Below, piece after piece: positions 9,103 to 17,936 of a stretch of DNA of 64,000 nt. Both the position numbers and the translations under genes were made by a program. The DNA comes from Anaerolineales bacterium HSG25. Lineage in GTDB: Bacteria > Chloroflexota > Anaerolineae > 4572-78 > J111. Each line of letters starts with the position of its first letter. Position 1 is the stretch's first letter. Below the pieces are notes generated by a model. It saw nothing but the letters and a program-made list of their open reading frames with translations. It had not been told where the DNA came from and made no database searches. The stretch lies in assembly GCA_030377865.1 (NCBI GenBank), contig JAUCGA010000022.1:1-64000 (forward strand), read 5' to 3'.

Positions 9103-11325
9103 ATGAAACGTATTACCATTTTGATCAGTTTGTTAGCTTTGGCTATAATCATGGTCAGCAGTACGGTTAATGCCGCGCCGGTTTTGCAGACCGAGGGTGA
9201 AGATTATGTCGTGCAAGCCGATGATTGGCTGAGTAAAATCGCCGAGCGTTTTTATGGCGACGTGTCCGCATGGGAACAAATCGTTGAGGCTACCAATGCC
9301 AAAGCGGCTGAGGATGGCAGCTACATCGCCATTGAAGATGCCAATATTATCGAAGTGGGACGGAAGTTGTGGATTCCCGTTCCTTCCGATGACCAAGCTA
9401 TGACAGATGAATCCGCAGAGGCGGTAGCTGAGGAAGTAATTGAGGAAACCGCCGAATCAATGACAAGTGGCGACGCGACGATCAGTTTGCGCCTGATGGA
9501 AACATCTGATCTCCATGTTAATCTTATAAATTATGACTATTTCCGTGATGAGCAAAATGATGGCCTTGGTCTGGCTAAAACAGCCACCTTAATCAAACAG
9601 GCTCGCGCCGAGGCCACAAACTCCCTTTTAATTGATAACGGGGATCTGATTCAAGGTAGTCCGATGGGCGACTATATCGCTCGGAGTCAAGGTCTCAACG
9701 AAGGGCAGGTGCATCCGGTTTATAAAGTTATGAATCAACTTGGTTATGATGTGGGTAACATTGGTAACCATGAATTTAACTATGGCTTAGAGTATTTAGG
9801 GCAAGCCTTAGCTGGTGCAGATTTTCCTTATGTATCGGCCAATGCTTACGATGCTAACAGTGGCGAGCCTTATTTTACGCCATACATAATTCAGGATAAA
9901 ACTTTTGTTGATAATGCGGGCAACGAGCATACCCTCAAAGTCGGCTTTATCGGTTTTTTGCCACCGAAAATTATGCAGTGGGATAAAACTAATCTTGAGG
10001 GGCAACTGACGGTTGAGGATGTTGTCGTCTCAGCCGAAAAATATATCCCCGAAATGAAAGCCGAAGGGGCTGAGTTAGTGATTGTTGCCGCCCATGCTGA
10101 GCTAGACATGAGTGAGGGCGAGAATAGTGCCTACTATCTGTCACAAGTGCCAGATATTGATGCCCTTCTGTTGGGGCATGTTCACCAAGTTTTCCCCAGT
10201 TCTGACTTTGCCGATACAGAGGGAATCGATGTTGAAGTAGGCACGATTAATGGCGTTCCTGCCGTGATGCCCGGTTTTTGGGGGAATCATCTCGGAGTGA
10301 TTGATTTGACCTTGGAACAGGTTGATGGGGCATGGCAAGTGACCAGTTCTCAATCTGTCGCCCAGCCGATTTCTGAGCGAGTAGACCGCAAAACCGTCTC
10401 TTTAGTTGAGACTGACCAAGCTGTAATTGATGTAATTCAAGCCGAGCATGAGGCTACTTTAGAATGGATTCGGCAACCGTTTGGCGAAACCACTGCCCCG
10501 ATTCATAGCTTCTTTGCCTTAGTGCAGGATGATCCTTCAATCCAAATTGTAACTGATGCCCAAAAATGGTATGTTGAGAAACTGATTCAAGGTACTGAGT
10601 ACGATGGCATGCCGGTTCTGTCTGTAGGTGCGCCGTTCAAAGCGGGGCGAGGTGGGGCTGAGGATTTCACCGAAGTTCCAGCCGGAGTCATCGCTTTCAA
10701 AAACGTGGCTGACCTATATATCTATCCTAATACCTTAAAAGTGATGAAACTCACAGGGCCTGAGGTTCGAGAATGGTTAGAGATGTCTGCCGGACAGTTT
10801 AATCAGATTGACACGACTGTCACCGACGAACAATCGTTGATTAACGATGAGTTCCCGACCTACAACTTCGATGTGGTTGATGGTGTAACCTACGAGATTG
10901 ATGTAACACAACCGGCTCGTTATGACACATCGGGTGAACTGGTTGCTCCAGACTCACACCGAGTAATTAACCTCGCCTACGATGGTCAGCCTGTTGCTGA
11001 TGACCAAGTTTTTGTAGTCGCCACCAACAACTATCGAGCCGGTGGCGGTGGAAGTTTCCCCGGTATCAGCAGTGATAAAATCATCATTGACGCCCCAGAT
11101 GCCAATCGCCAAGTCTTGGCGAACTATATCGCCGAACTTGGCACAGTCAACCCTTCTGCCGACAGTAACTGGAAATTTACCACAGTAGACGGCGTGAATG
11201 TGGTCTTCCGCACCTCACCCTCCGAAACTACCGTCACGCTGTCCGAGGCGTTCAGCAACATGGCTCCCACCGGAACCGTGAACGACGAAGGTTTTGCCAT
11301 CTATAGCTTAGATTTGTCGCAGTAG
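9103..11325 (+). CDS. secreted LysM-containing 5'-nucleotidase / 2',3'-cyclic phosphodiesterase
   Basis: A 740-residue extracytoplasmic enzyme that should release phosphate and nucleosides from nucleotides. Signal peptide at residues 1-24 (ends NAAP); LysM-type segment at about 32-95 (VVQADDWLSKIAERFYG) that may hold it to peptidoglycan; metallophosphatase domain at about 125-440 with all metal-binding motifs: SDLHVN, DNGDLIQGS, GNHEFNYG, AAHAEL and LGHVHQVF; C-terminal 5'-nucleotidase substrate domain at about 470-720 with YPNTLKVMKLTG and NNYRAGGGGSFPG. The start has a weak but correctly spaced AGGAATAGG. It is monocistronic, with a terminator at 11452-11488. Confidence 0.94.
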   Translation: MKRITILISLLALAIIMVSSTVNAAPVLQTEGEDYVVQADDWLSKIAERFYGDVSAWEQIVEATNAKAAEDGSYIAIEDANIIEVGRKLWIPVPSDDQAMTDESAEAVAEEVIEETAESMTSGDATISLRLMETSDLHVNLINYDYFRDEQNDGLGLAKTATLIKQARAEATNSLLIDNGDLIQGSPMGDYIARSQGLNEGQVHPVYKVMNQLGYDVGNIGNHEFNYGLEYLGQALAGADFPYVSANAYDANSGEPYFTPYIIQDKTFVDNAGNEHTLKVGFIGFLPPKIMQWDKTNLEGQLTVEDVVVSAEKYIPEMKAEGAELVIVAAHAELDMSEGENSAYYLSQVPDIDALLLGHVHQVFPSSDFADTEGIDVEVGTINGVPAVMPGFWGNHLGVIDLTLEQVDGAWQVTSSQSVAQPISERVDRKTVSLVETDQAVIDVIQAEHEATLEWIRQPFGETTAPIHSFFALVQDDPSIQIVTDAQKWYVEKLIQGTEYDGMPVLSVGAPFKAGRGGAEDFTEVPAGVIAFKNVADLYIYPNTLKVMKLTGPEVREWLEMSAGQFNQIDTTVTDEQSLINDEFPTYNFDVVDGVTYEIDVTQPARYDTSGELVAPDSHRVINLAYDGQPVADDQVFVVATNNYRAGGGGSFPGISSDKIIIDAPDANRQVLANYIAELGTVNPSADSNWKFTTVDGVNVVFRTSPSETTVTLSEAFSNMAPTGTVNDEGFAIYSLDLSQ

Positions 11326-11451
11326 GTCTAAGCCGTCAATTTTGTCGGAATGCAAGAACTTTAGGCTTTTTGAGGTTTTTTGTAGCTTAAAAGTTTGGCC
11401 TCGAGAGCAGAAGTCAATATATTAGCACTACCAATTATTAATAGATTTCTC

Positions 11452-11488
11452 AAAAAAGGATAACAGAAACATCTGTTATCCTTTTTTT
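11452..11488 (+). terminator. intrinsic terminator of the nucleotidase gene
   Basis: AAAAAAGGATAACAGA and TCTGTTATCCTTTTTTT form a 16-bp perfect stem with a 5-base loop and T run. Confidence 0.9.
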
Positions 11489-11502
11489 GAGTTTGAGCTA
11501 AG

Positions 11503-11590
11503 TAACTGTTCAAAAGTCTTTCCGAAAAATCTTCCCGCAAGTTCCAAACTTGCGGGAAGATTACTGGAGAACTTATGCACACTTACTTAG
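11503..11590. repeat. J-type shell carrying the CTTCCCGCAAGTT hairpin
   Basis: Ends CTAAGTAACTGTTCAAAA and (complement) CTAAGTAAGTGTGCATAA enclose a CTTCCCGCAAGTT / AACTTGCGGGAAG hairpin (11531-11559). The same hairpin occurs in other shells at 24111, 33686, 36340 and 48051. Confidence 0.65.
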
Positions 11591-11686
11591 TTCATGCCTA
11601 AAACCGCATGCTGATAGACGGAGACGAATATCGGTTCTTCCTACCAGACCACATTATAAACTAATGAGATAAAGGGGATTTAAAAC

Positions 11687-12670
11687 ATGGAATATGTAAA
11701 ACTTGGCAACACAGGTTTAGATGTGTCGCCAATTTGTTTGGGATGTATGAGCTTTGGTACAGCAAAAGGCTGGTTTCATAATGAATGGGCGCTGGATGAG
11801 AAAGCTAGTCGGATTATCATTCAACAGGCGCTAGAGCTAGGGATAAACTTTTTTGATACAGCTAACATTTACGCCTATGGTAATAGTGAGAAGATTTTAG
11901 GACGCGCTATCAAAGATTACGCTAATCGAGATGAGGTGGTTATTGCCACGAAAGTGCATGGTAAGATGCATACTGGGCCAAACGGTGCTGGTTTGTCCCG
12001 TAAAGCTATTATGAGTGAAATTGATAAGAGCCTTAAGCGGCTCGGCACCGATTATATCGACCTCTATATTATTCATCGCTGGGATTACGACACTCCCATC
12101 GAAGAGACGATGGCCGCGTTACATGACGTGGTACGGGCAGGAAAGACTCGTTATATTGGTGCGTCGGCGATGTATGCTTGGCAATTTCAACAGGCGTTGT
12201 ATGTGGCGGAAAAGCATGGTTGGACGCGCTTTATCTCCATGCAAAATCACTTTAACCTGATTTATCGTGAAGAAGAAAGAGAGATGATGCCCCTTTGTCG
12301 GGCCGAAAAAATTGCGGTCACACCATATAGTCCATTAGCCGCAGGTAGATTAGCGCGTGATTGGGCCGAAACCACCAAACGTTTAGAAAGTGACCCTATT
12401 GCCAAACAGAAGTATGATGCTACCACTGAGGCGGATAAATTAGTCGTAGAACGTGTCACTGAAATCGCCGCCAAGCATGATATACCTCGCGCTCACGTCG
12501 CTCTTGCTTGGCTATTACACAAAAAACCTGTCGTAGCCTCCGTGATTGGAGTCACCAAAAGCGCTCATCTGGAGAGTGCTGTTGATGCATTGTCCGTTCA
12601 GCTAACACCAGATGAGATGGCCTTTCTGGAAGAGCCTTATGTACCCCATCCTATTGTCGGGCCTAATTAA
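11687..12670 (+). CDS. aldo/keto reductase
   Basis: A 327-residue NADPH-dependent oxidoreductase of the AKR superfamily with a TIM barrel. Visible: N-terminal GLDVSPICLGCMSFG; FFDTANIYAYGNSE with the catalytic Asp and Tyr; IATKVHG with the Lys; YIIHRWD with the catalytic His; and the C-terminal cofactor-binding segment VIGVTKSAHLESAVDAL. Length and motif order are those of the YhdN/Gsp69-like branch that reduces small aldehydes and ketones. The substrate cannot be told from sequence. AAGGGGA precedes the ATG. It is a single gene between repeat blocks. Confidence 0.93.
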   Translation: MEYVKLGNTGLDVSPICLGCMSFGTAKGWFHNEWALDEKASRIIIQQALELGINFFDTANIYAYGNSEKILGRAIKDYANRDEVVIATKVHGKMHTGPNGAGLSRKAIMSEIDKSLKRLGTDYIDLYIIHRWDYDTPIEETMAALHDVVRAGKTRYIGASAMYAWQFQQALYVAEKHGWTRFISMQNHFNLIYREEEREMMPLCRAEKIAVTPYSPLAAGRLARDWAETTKRLESDPIAKQKYDATTEADKLVVERVTEIAAKHDIPRAHVALAWLLHKKPVVASVIGVTKSAHLESAVDALSVQLTPDEMAFLEEPYVPHPIVGPN

Positions 12671-12684
12671 ACCTTACACTACTT

Positions 12685-12835
12685 CTTGTTACCTGATAAA
12701 GCTTTTTAGTCTCAACTAAACACAAAAGAATATCTGACAGGATTAACAAGATTACAGGCAAAAAATCCTGTCTATTCTGTTAATCCTGTTGAAAAAATCT
12801 ATTCTTTAATCAAGATGTCGGGTACTAAGACACTA
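12685..12835. repeat. D-family variant D2
   Basis: It has the D core (ATCTGACAGGATTAACAAGATT and its inverted partner) but different outer ends (TTGTTACCTGATAAAG and complement CTTAGTACCCGACATC), shared with the copy at 25566-25710. It lies 13 bp before D3, so the two D elements stand back to back. Confidence 0.6.
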
Positions 12836-12848
12836 CTTAATAGTTTAT

Positions 12849-13010
12849 CAGAAGTTTATCGTTTCAACATAATCAAAAGCATTTTTTGACAGGATTAACA
12901 AGATTAACAGGATTACAAGTGAAAAAATCCTGTTAATCTTGTTAATCCTGTCAAAAAATGCTTTTGATTATGTCAGCATGTCAGGTCATGAATGAATCGA
13001 CAAACTTTTG
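12849..13010. mobile_element. D-family element D3
   Basis: A 162-bp element with ends CAGAAGTTTATCGTTTCAA and CAAAAGTTTGTCGATTCAT (complement), flanked by GTTTAT at 12843-12848 and 13011-13016. Almost the whole element folds on itself (GACAGGATTAACAAGATTAA paired with its complement). Confidence 0.75.
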
Positions 13011-13063
13011 GTTTATCCATGATAAGTAGCAACTATTTGACCATTGGCGATAAGCCATCTAAC

Positions 13064-13098
13064 ATGGGGCGTGTAAGTTACACACCCCATTACTTTTT
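13064..13098 (+). terminator. terminator-like hairpin
   Basis: ATGGGGCGTGTAA and TTACACACCCCAT form a 13-bp stem with one mismatch, followed by TACTTTTT. It has no gene close upstream, so it could also be a lone repeat. Confidence 0.35.
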
Positions 13099-13196
13099 CA
13101 CCGTGTAATTAAAGGCATTGCCGAAATTGTGCCCATGTGCCTGACCTAGAATCAGCCCTTGATGTTTACCAATCCTAGTCTTACCGTTCCGTATCA

Positions 13197-13287
13197 GTAA
13201 AAATTCAGTAAAATAGCCCTAGAAACCTGATTTCTCAAAGAAGTCGGGTTTCTGACACCCTTTCTGGCGAGTTCACTGAATATTTAC
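13197..13287. mobile_element. B-family element B1 (91 bp) with 8-bp target duplication
   Basis: Ends GTAAAAATTCAGT and (complement) GTAAATATTCAGTGAA; central hairpin around GAAACCTGATTTCT. It is flanked by CCGTATCA on both sides (13189-13196, 13288-13295). No reading frame is present. The remainder of the gap to 13437 holds nothing further that I recognise. Confidence 0.85.
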
Positions 13288-13437
13288 CCGTATCATGTAC
13301 GTTAATGACTCGGCGGACAATAAGGTTGAGTTTATCGTTCGGCCTAACCAAAAAAAACAAAAAGCGAAATAACTTTCGGGTATCTGTTGCATACATTCCG
13401 ATAACCTCAATATTTCTGTAACATCCAACCGTTTAGA

Positions 13438-14088
13438 GTGAGAATCTTTTCAGGTGTTTCGTTGTACGAATTGATAACAAATCTCAAACAATATGACCAG
13501 ACGATTGCTCGTTGGGTTTCTCATATCATCAGTCCCCATGTAGTTGGTTCGGTTATGGCCTGTCTGCTAACATTTTTGTATAACGATAAGCCGTTTGTTG
13601 CTTTTTTGTGGTTATTGATGTCGATTTTTGTGGTTACTGTACCACCTATCGCCTATATTTTATGGTTGGTTCATACGGGGCATCTACAAGATTTTTACAT
13701 GCCTCAACGCTCTAAACGATTACGTCCGCTAATTTTTGTGATCGTTTGGCTTTTTATATGCTTGATGGGGTTGAGATATTTGCAAGCACCTTTATCCATT
13801 GAGGTGGTCATATTGTTTGTTTTGGCTCTGACCGTCACAATGAGCATCATCACCTTGTTTTGGAAAATCAGTTTTCACTCAGCAAGTATTACGACTGCTT
13901 TTGTAACCTTAGTGATTGTGGTTGGGGTAAAAGCGTGGTTTGCTTTATTGCTGATTCCGCTAGTCGGTTGGTCTCGAGTTCGACTCCAACGCCATACACC
14001 TTACCAAGTGCTAATGGGCTGTTTAGTGGGAGTACTAATAGCACTGTTGATGACACAACATCCCACCGTAGTGACCTTAATAGAATAG
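13438..14088 (+). CDS. PAP2-superfamily-like integral membrane protein
   Basis: A 216-residue protein with about six membrane helices. The arrangement resembles membrane PAP2 phosphatases: SKRLRPL corresponds to motif 1 (K-x-RP), FHSAS sits where PSGH is expected, and SRVRLQRHTPYQ corresponds to SRxxxxxHxxxD. The usual Gly-His of motif 2 appears as Phe-His-Ser and the last Asp is not obvious, so activity on lipid phosphates is uncertain. The start is a GTG (13438) without a strong ribosome binding site. It may act in isoprenoid or phospholipid head-group recycling, but that is inference. Confidence 0.7.
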   Translation: MRIFSGVSLYELITNLKQYDQTIARWVSHIISPHVVGSVMACLLTFLYNDKPFVAFLWLLMSIFVVTVPPIAYILWLVHTGHLQDFYMPQRSKRLRPLIFVIVWLFICLMGLRYLQAPLSIEVVILFVLALTVTMSIITLFWKISFHSASITTAFVTLVIVVGVKAWFALLLIPLVGWSRVRLQRHTPYQVLMGCLVGVLIALLMTQHPTVVTLIE

Positions 14089-14103
14089 AAAATTATAACA
14101 ACT

Positions 14104-14264
14104 CAAGAGTTTGTCGTTTCATTCATGACCTGATATATTGATAAAATCAAAAGCATTTTTTGACAGGATTAACAAGATTAACAGGATTTTTTTACTTGTA
14201 ATCCTGTCAATTCTGTTAATCCTGTCAGATATTGTTTTAGTCATGTTGAAATGATAAACTTCTG
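14104..14264. mobile_element. D-family element D4
   Basis: A 161-bp copy in the opposite orientation to D1 and D3, flanked by ACAACT at 14098-14103 and 14265-14270. It fills the gap between the PAP2-like gene and ychF. Confidence 0.75.
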
Positions 14265-14302
14265 ACAACTGAAATTATCAACTAGGAGAATATAGTAATA
14301 TT

Positions 14303-15388
14303 ATGAGAATAGGAATTATCGGTTTACCCAATAGCGGTAAAACTACATTATTTAACGCTTTAACGGGTGGAGAAGCACCGACCGCCGCATATTCAGGCGG
14401 CACGTTTCAGGTAAACACTGCCGTTGTTTCGGTACCAGATGACCGAGTTGAGGTCTTGGCCGACATATATAAACCCAAAAAGACAACCCATGCCAAGGTC
14501 GAATATGCGGACATCGCCGGTTTAAGTGGCGCAGATGATAAAGAGCGGGGAGTTAACCTCGGCGGGGAATTGATGAACGCCATCGCTAATAACGATGCCC
14601 TGCTCCATGTGGTGCGAGTGTTCGACGACACATCTGTTCCCCATCCGCTCGAAACGGTTGATCCGACTCGCGATATTGACATGTTGGAAGCAGAACTAAC
14701 CTTATCCGACTTGAGCAAAATCGAAAATCGACTAGAAAAATTGGTCGGAACACTGAAAAAAGGAAAGGCGATTCCGACCTTTGAGGATGACCAAAAAGAG
14801 CATGATATTCTTATGCGGCTTAAACCCCATGTTGAAGAGGGGCGACCGATACGAGAAATTGAACTGAGCGAAGATGAGCAGAGGCGGTTGCGTGGCTTTC
14901 AATTTTTAAGCGCCAAACCCATGCTAGTAATCTTTAATCTTGGTGACGAGGAAGAAGCACCCGATGTGACAGGCGCGTCGTCGTTGCAAACCACCTCGGT
15001 ACGTGCCCGCTTAGAGATGGACATTGCCCAGCTTGACGATGAAGATGACCGCGCCATGTTTATGGAGGAGTACAACATCACAGAACTGAGCATGGGCAGA
15101 ATCATCAAACAAAGTTATAATCTTCTTGAAAAAATGGTCTTTTTTACCGTTGGAGAGGATGAGGTACGAGCGTGGGAAATCAATCGACAGGCGAGTGCCG
15201 TTGAGTGTGCAGGGGCAATTCACAGTGACCTCGCCCGCGGTTTTATTCGAGCAGAGGTGGTTTCATACAGTGATTTGATGGAACTTGGCTCTAATGCGGC
15301 CGCGAAATCAGCCGGAAAATATCGGCTGGAAGGCAAAGCTTATATCGTACAAGATGGCGATATTTTAATGATTCGATTTAATATTTAA
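14303..15388 (+). CDS. ychF: YchF/OLA1-type redox-regulated ATPase
   Basis: A 361-residue cytosolic P-loop ATPase of the OBG family that binds ribosomes and is linked to stress responses. Motifs: Walker A GLPNSGKTTLFNALT; YSGGTFQVN switch region; DIAGLSGA (G3); and NLGDEEE at the place where true GTPases have NKxD, which is the family's ATP-specificity signature. The middle holds the coiled-coil insert, and the C-terminal TGS-like part ends in GKYRLEGKAYIVQDGDI. AGGAG lies at 14284-14288. pdxH starts 13 bp downstream and is probably co-transcribed. Confidence 0.95.
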   Translation: MRIGIIGLPNSGKTTLFNALTGGEAPTAAYSGGTFQVNTAVVSVPDDRVEVLADIYKPKKTTHAKVEYADIAGLSGADDKERGVNLGGELMNAIANNDALLHVVRVFDDTSVPHPLETVDPTRDIDMLEAELTLSDLSKIENRLEKLVGTLKKGKAIPTFEDDQKEHDILMRLKPHVEEGRPIREIELSEDEQRRLRGFQFLSAKPMLVIFNLGDEEEAPDVTGASSLQTTSVRARLEMDIAQLDDEDDRAMFMEEYNITELSMGRIIKQSYNLLEKMVFFTVGEDEVRAWEINRQASAVECAGAIHSDLARGFIRAEVVSYSDLMELGSNAAAKSAGKYRLEGKAYIVQDGDILMIRFNI

Positions 15389-15401
15389 GGGTTTTAGAGC
15401 G

Positions 15402-16064
15402 ATGACTAACATAAAAAAACAGGTCGAAACATCACGAATTGATTATCAAGCACCTGCCTTACGGCGGCAGAATCTATTACCAGACCCCATCGAACAGTTT
15501 GGGGTTTGGTTTCAGCAGGCTAATGAAGCCAAACTTTCAGTAGAACCCAATGCCACGACTTTGGCAACCTCTACTAAAAACGGCGTTCCTTCAACTAGAA
15601 CCGTTCTATTAAAGGAGTTTGATGAGCGAGGTTTTGTCTTTTACACCAATTACCATAGCCAAAAAGGCCACGAGTTGGCCGAAAATCCAAACGCATCTCT
15701 CCTTTTTTTCTGGGGAGAACTACATAAACAAATTCGTATTGATGGACAAATTTCTACGGTTTCACGAACAGAATCGGAACAATATTTTTACAGTAGACCT
15801 TTTCGAAGTAAGTTAGGAGCCGTTATTTCTCAGCAAAGTTCAGTTATTCCTAACCGAGCCACCTTAGAATCGGAAATGGTTAGGTTGGAGGCTCGTTATA
15901 GTGACAACGAGCATGAAATTCCACTGCCTGAACATTGGGGAGGGTATCGGCTATTGCCCCAAACAATTGAGTTTTGGCAGGGGCAACCTGACCGCCTGCA
16001 TGATCGGTTTCGATACACCCGACAGTCTGATACTGGTTGGCAGATTGAGCGATTGGCACCATAA
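15402..16064 (+). CDS. pdxH: pyridoxamine 5'-phosphate oxidase
   Basis: FMN-dependent oxidase that converts pyridoxine or pyridoxamine 5'-phosphate to PLP (salvage route). The 220 residues carry the family signature: RTVLLKEFDERGFVFYTN, SQKGHELAENPNASLLFFW, QIRIDGQ, a central SRPFRSKLGA segment and C-terminal WGGYRLLPQTIEFWQGQ plus DRFRY, close to the canonical RLxPxxIEFWQGxxxRLHDR. It sits 13 bp after ychF with AGGG before the ATG. Together with pdxS it gives the cell both de novo and salvage B6 capacity. Confidence 0.96.
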   Translation: MTNIKKQVETSRIDYQAPALRRQNLLPDPIEQFGVWFQQANEAKLSVEPNATTLATSTKNGVPSTRTVLLKEFDERGFVFYTNYHSQKGHELAENPNASLLFFWGELHKQIRIDGQISTVSRTESEQYFYSRPFRSKLGAVISQQSSVIPNRATLESEMVRLEARYSDNEHEIPLPEHWGGYRLLPQTIEFWQGQPDRLHDRFRYTRQSDTGWQIERLAP

Positions 16065-16073
16065 AACATCTCA

Positions 16074-16257
16074 GATGTTTATCATTTCAACATGATTAAA
16101 ACAGTATCTGACAGGATTAACAAGATCAACAGGATTACAAGTGAAAAAATCCCCCAAACAATCCACTGATTGAAATCAGCGTCTTAAACAAAAAACCTGC
16201 TTAAGCAGGTTTCCCGTATTAGCCTGTGAATAAATTCACAGGCTAAGGCCGATTTAA
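16074..16257. repeat. truncated D element fused to a GH three-hairpin module
   Basis: The left half of a D element (TTTATCATTTCAACATGATT, then ACAGGATTAACAAGATC) breaks off after AAAAAATCC and is followed by three hairpins: ACTGATTGAAATCAGC, ACCTGCTTAAGCAGGT and GCCTGTGAATAAATTCACAGGC. The same triplet in reverse order is at 61080-61165. Confidence 0.65.
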
Positions 16258-16263
16258 AAGTTG

Positions 16264-16397
16264 GGCATTGATCTTCGTTTGGGCCATGTCAGACCTTCAA
16301 GGAGAAAAACACACCTTAAAGGTCACTACTCGATCTCTCCTGCGAGGTATGCAGTTTTCCTCGTAGGTGTTGTTTGGCCGAAACGAAGACCATAGCC
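16264..16397. mobile_element. F-family element F2
   Basis: Ends GGCATTGATCTTCGTTTGG and (complement) GGCTATGGTCTTCGTTTCGG. The cargo consists of CCTTCAAGGAG and CTCCTGCGAGG type hairpin arms, as in the J element at 25073. Its right end directly abuts the TAA stop codon of the FHA regulator. Confidence 0.7.
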
Positions 16398-17045
16398 TTA
16401 CTGATCAACCAGATTCAAACGGAAGCCATGCCCGCGTACAGTCTCTAAATATTTATTTTCGTCATCAATCTCGGCGATACGTTCCCGTAATCGGCGGGCG
16501 AGTGCGTCAATAGCCTGTTCTGAAACCCCTTCCGACTCCTCATCTGACCAAACGGCTGATACCACATGTTCTCGCGAAACAACATTTCCGGCATTATTAT
16601 AGAGTAGCTCTAATAATTTATATTGTGCCAGCGATAACGGTGGGCTAATCTCTTTGCCGGTGACCCAAATTCGTTTGGCTGGTATATCCATACGAATCGA
16701 AGGTTGAACATGTTTGCTTAGTATCGGTGCCGTAGCATTATCCTCAACAAAGGTTAACTTAGCCGATAGGGCTACGCCAACCTCGTCTCCGTTTCGTAAT
16801 AACATGGGATCACCCGAAACAGATTCTCCATTCAAAAAAGTGCCATTTTTACTACCTAAATCTCTAATCGTGTACCCTTCCATCGTAAGAGCGATTTCGG
16901 CATGTTGCCTTGAGATTTGTCGCTCTATAATTGGCACATCACATTCCGGCTCACGTCCAATAATGGTTGATTTTTTGTGCAAGGGCCATTGCGTTTTAGG
17001 GCTTTGGCCTTCTTGAATAATTAACATTGCGACTTCGTAACTCAT
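16398..17045 (-). CDS. FHA-domain winged-helix transcriptional regulator
   Basis: A 215-residue DNA-binding protein. Residues about 5-95 form a forkhead-associated domain that recognises phosphothreonine (STIIGREPECDVPI, QISRQHAEI, LGSKNGTFLNG). Residues about 115-215 form an OmpR/PhoB-type winged helix (PLSLAQYKLLELLY, VVSREHVVSAVW, DALARRLRERI, TVRGHGFRL). This pairing suggests a regulator that reads Ser/Thr phosphorylation rather than a two-component receiver. The start is set at 17045, where GGAG lies ten bases upstream; a longer frame to 17093 lacks one. A Ser/Thr kinase gene lies divergently 890 bp away (17937) and is an obvious candidate partner. Confidence 0.9.
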   Translation of the reverse strand: MSYEVAMLIIQEGQSPKTQWPLHKKSTIIGREPECDVPIIERQISRQHAEIALTMEGYTIRDLGSKNGTFLNGESVSGDPMLLRNGDEVGVALSAKLTFVEDNATAPILSKHVQPSIRMDIPAKRIWVTGKEISPPLSLAQYKLLELLYNNAGNVVSREHVVSAVWSDEESEGVSEQAIDALARRLRERIAEIDDENKYLETVRGHGFRLNLVDQ

Positions 17046-17066
17046 ATAAAACTCCTTGCTTAGTAC

Positions 17067-17202
17067 TACAACGAGACTTTGCTCCCATGTCATTTTGAAT
17101 GTAGCGTAGTGGAATGAAGAACCCCCTCGTTACTAGTTTTGGGAGACTCTTCACTCTCGTAGGTCGTTCAGAGTGACATGATTCTTGGAACTCTCGTTGT
17201 AC
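17067..17202. repeat. inverted-repeat element with TACAACGAGA ends
   Basis: TACAACGAGACTTTG at the left and (complement) GTACAACGAGAGTTCC at the right, each followed by ATGTCA-type sequence. The centre holds GAAGAACCC and GGAGACTCTTC arms. It is single copy in the window and lies directly upstream of the FHA regulator. Confidence 0.5.
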
Positions 17203-17545
17203 TGTTAGCATTACCCTTGCGCGTAAGATTAAAAACTGAATAATTGAATGGAATCGACCTCTTTTAAGATTTTTTATCCCATATATGGCATGCCATTAAA
17301 AAATACATCGCCATATATGGGGTATTTTGGTTTGAAATTTTCAATCATCCTGTTTAAACTGTTACTGTGAAAAGGTAATGTTAGTGTTTTCTATTTTTTA
17401 GATACAGGTTGTCCAGATAAAACGTGCCGGGACTTTAGGCAGTTTCTAAATCTCCCACACGTTAACCGAAGTAAACGATTGGATGATTTGGATACTGACA
17501 ATGAACTCAGTCCTTATACCCCGCAACTCTCCTTTTGAAAGGATT

Positions 17546-17710
17546 TATACTCAAATTAGTTTGAAACCGACACTTCCGTATGTCATGCCCGAATGTCATG
17601 CCCGAATGTAGTTATCGGGCAGACACCTTGCCTGTAGAAAATGGATTCCCGCTAAAAACGTGCGGGAATGGCATGTTAAAAAGTTCTGTTCTCTTTCTAA
17701 TCGCAGTATA
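17546..17710. mobile_element. L-family element L1
   Basis: Ends TATACTCAAATTAGTTTGA and (complement) TATACTGCGATTAGAAAGA. The interior has ATGCCCGAATG and GGATTCCCGC...GCGGGAATG hairpins. The second copy is at 51605-51756; the same interior hairpins occur inside A-shell element A2 (28178). Bases 17203-17545 and 17711-17936 hold no gene that I can see. Confidence 0.7.
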
Positions 17711-17936
17711 GATGCTGGAACGAGGAACTACTTTAAAGCAGGTAAACGACCAAACTCCATTTTTGACATTACAGGTTTACTGAACTACTATCACGTTATA
17801 TTATCTCTATCGCCCAAAATAGGGATATAAACTAATAGACATCAAACATAATTGATGGTTAGGTCATCATCATGCGTACCTATTATTGAACAGTACGCAC
17901 AGTACTAATTTCTGGAGAAGAGACGATAACTTTGCC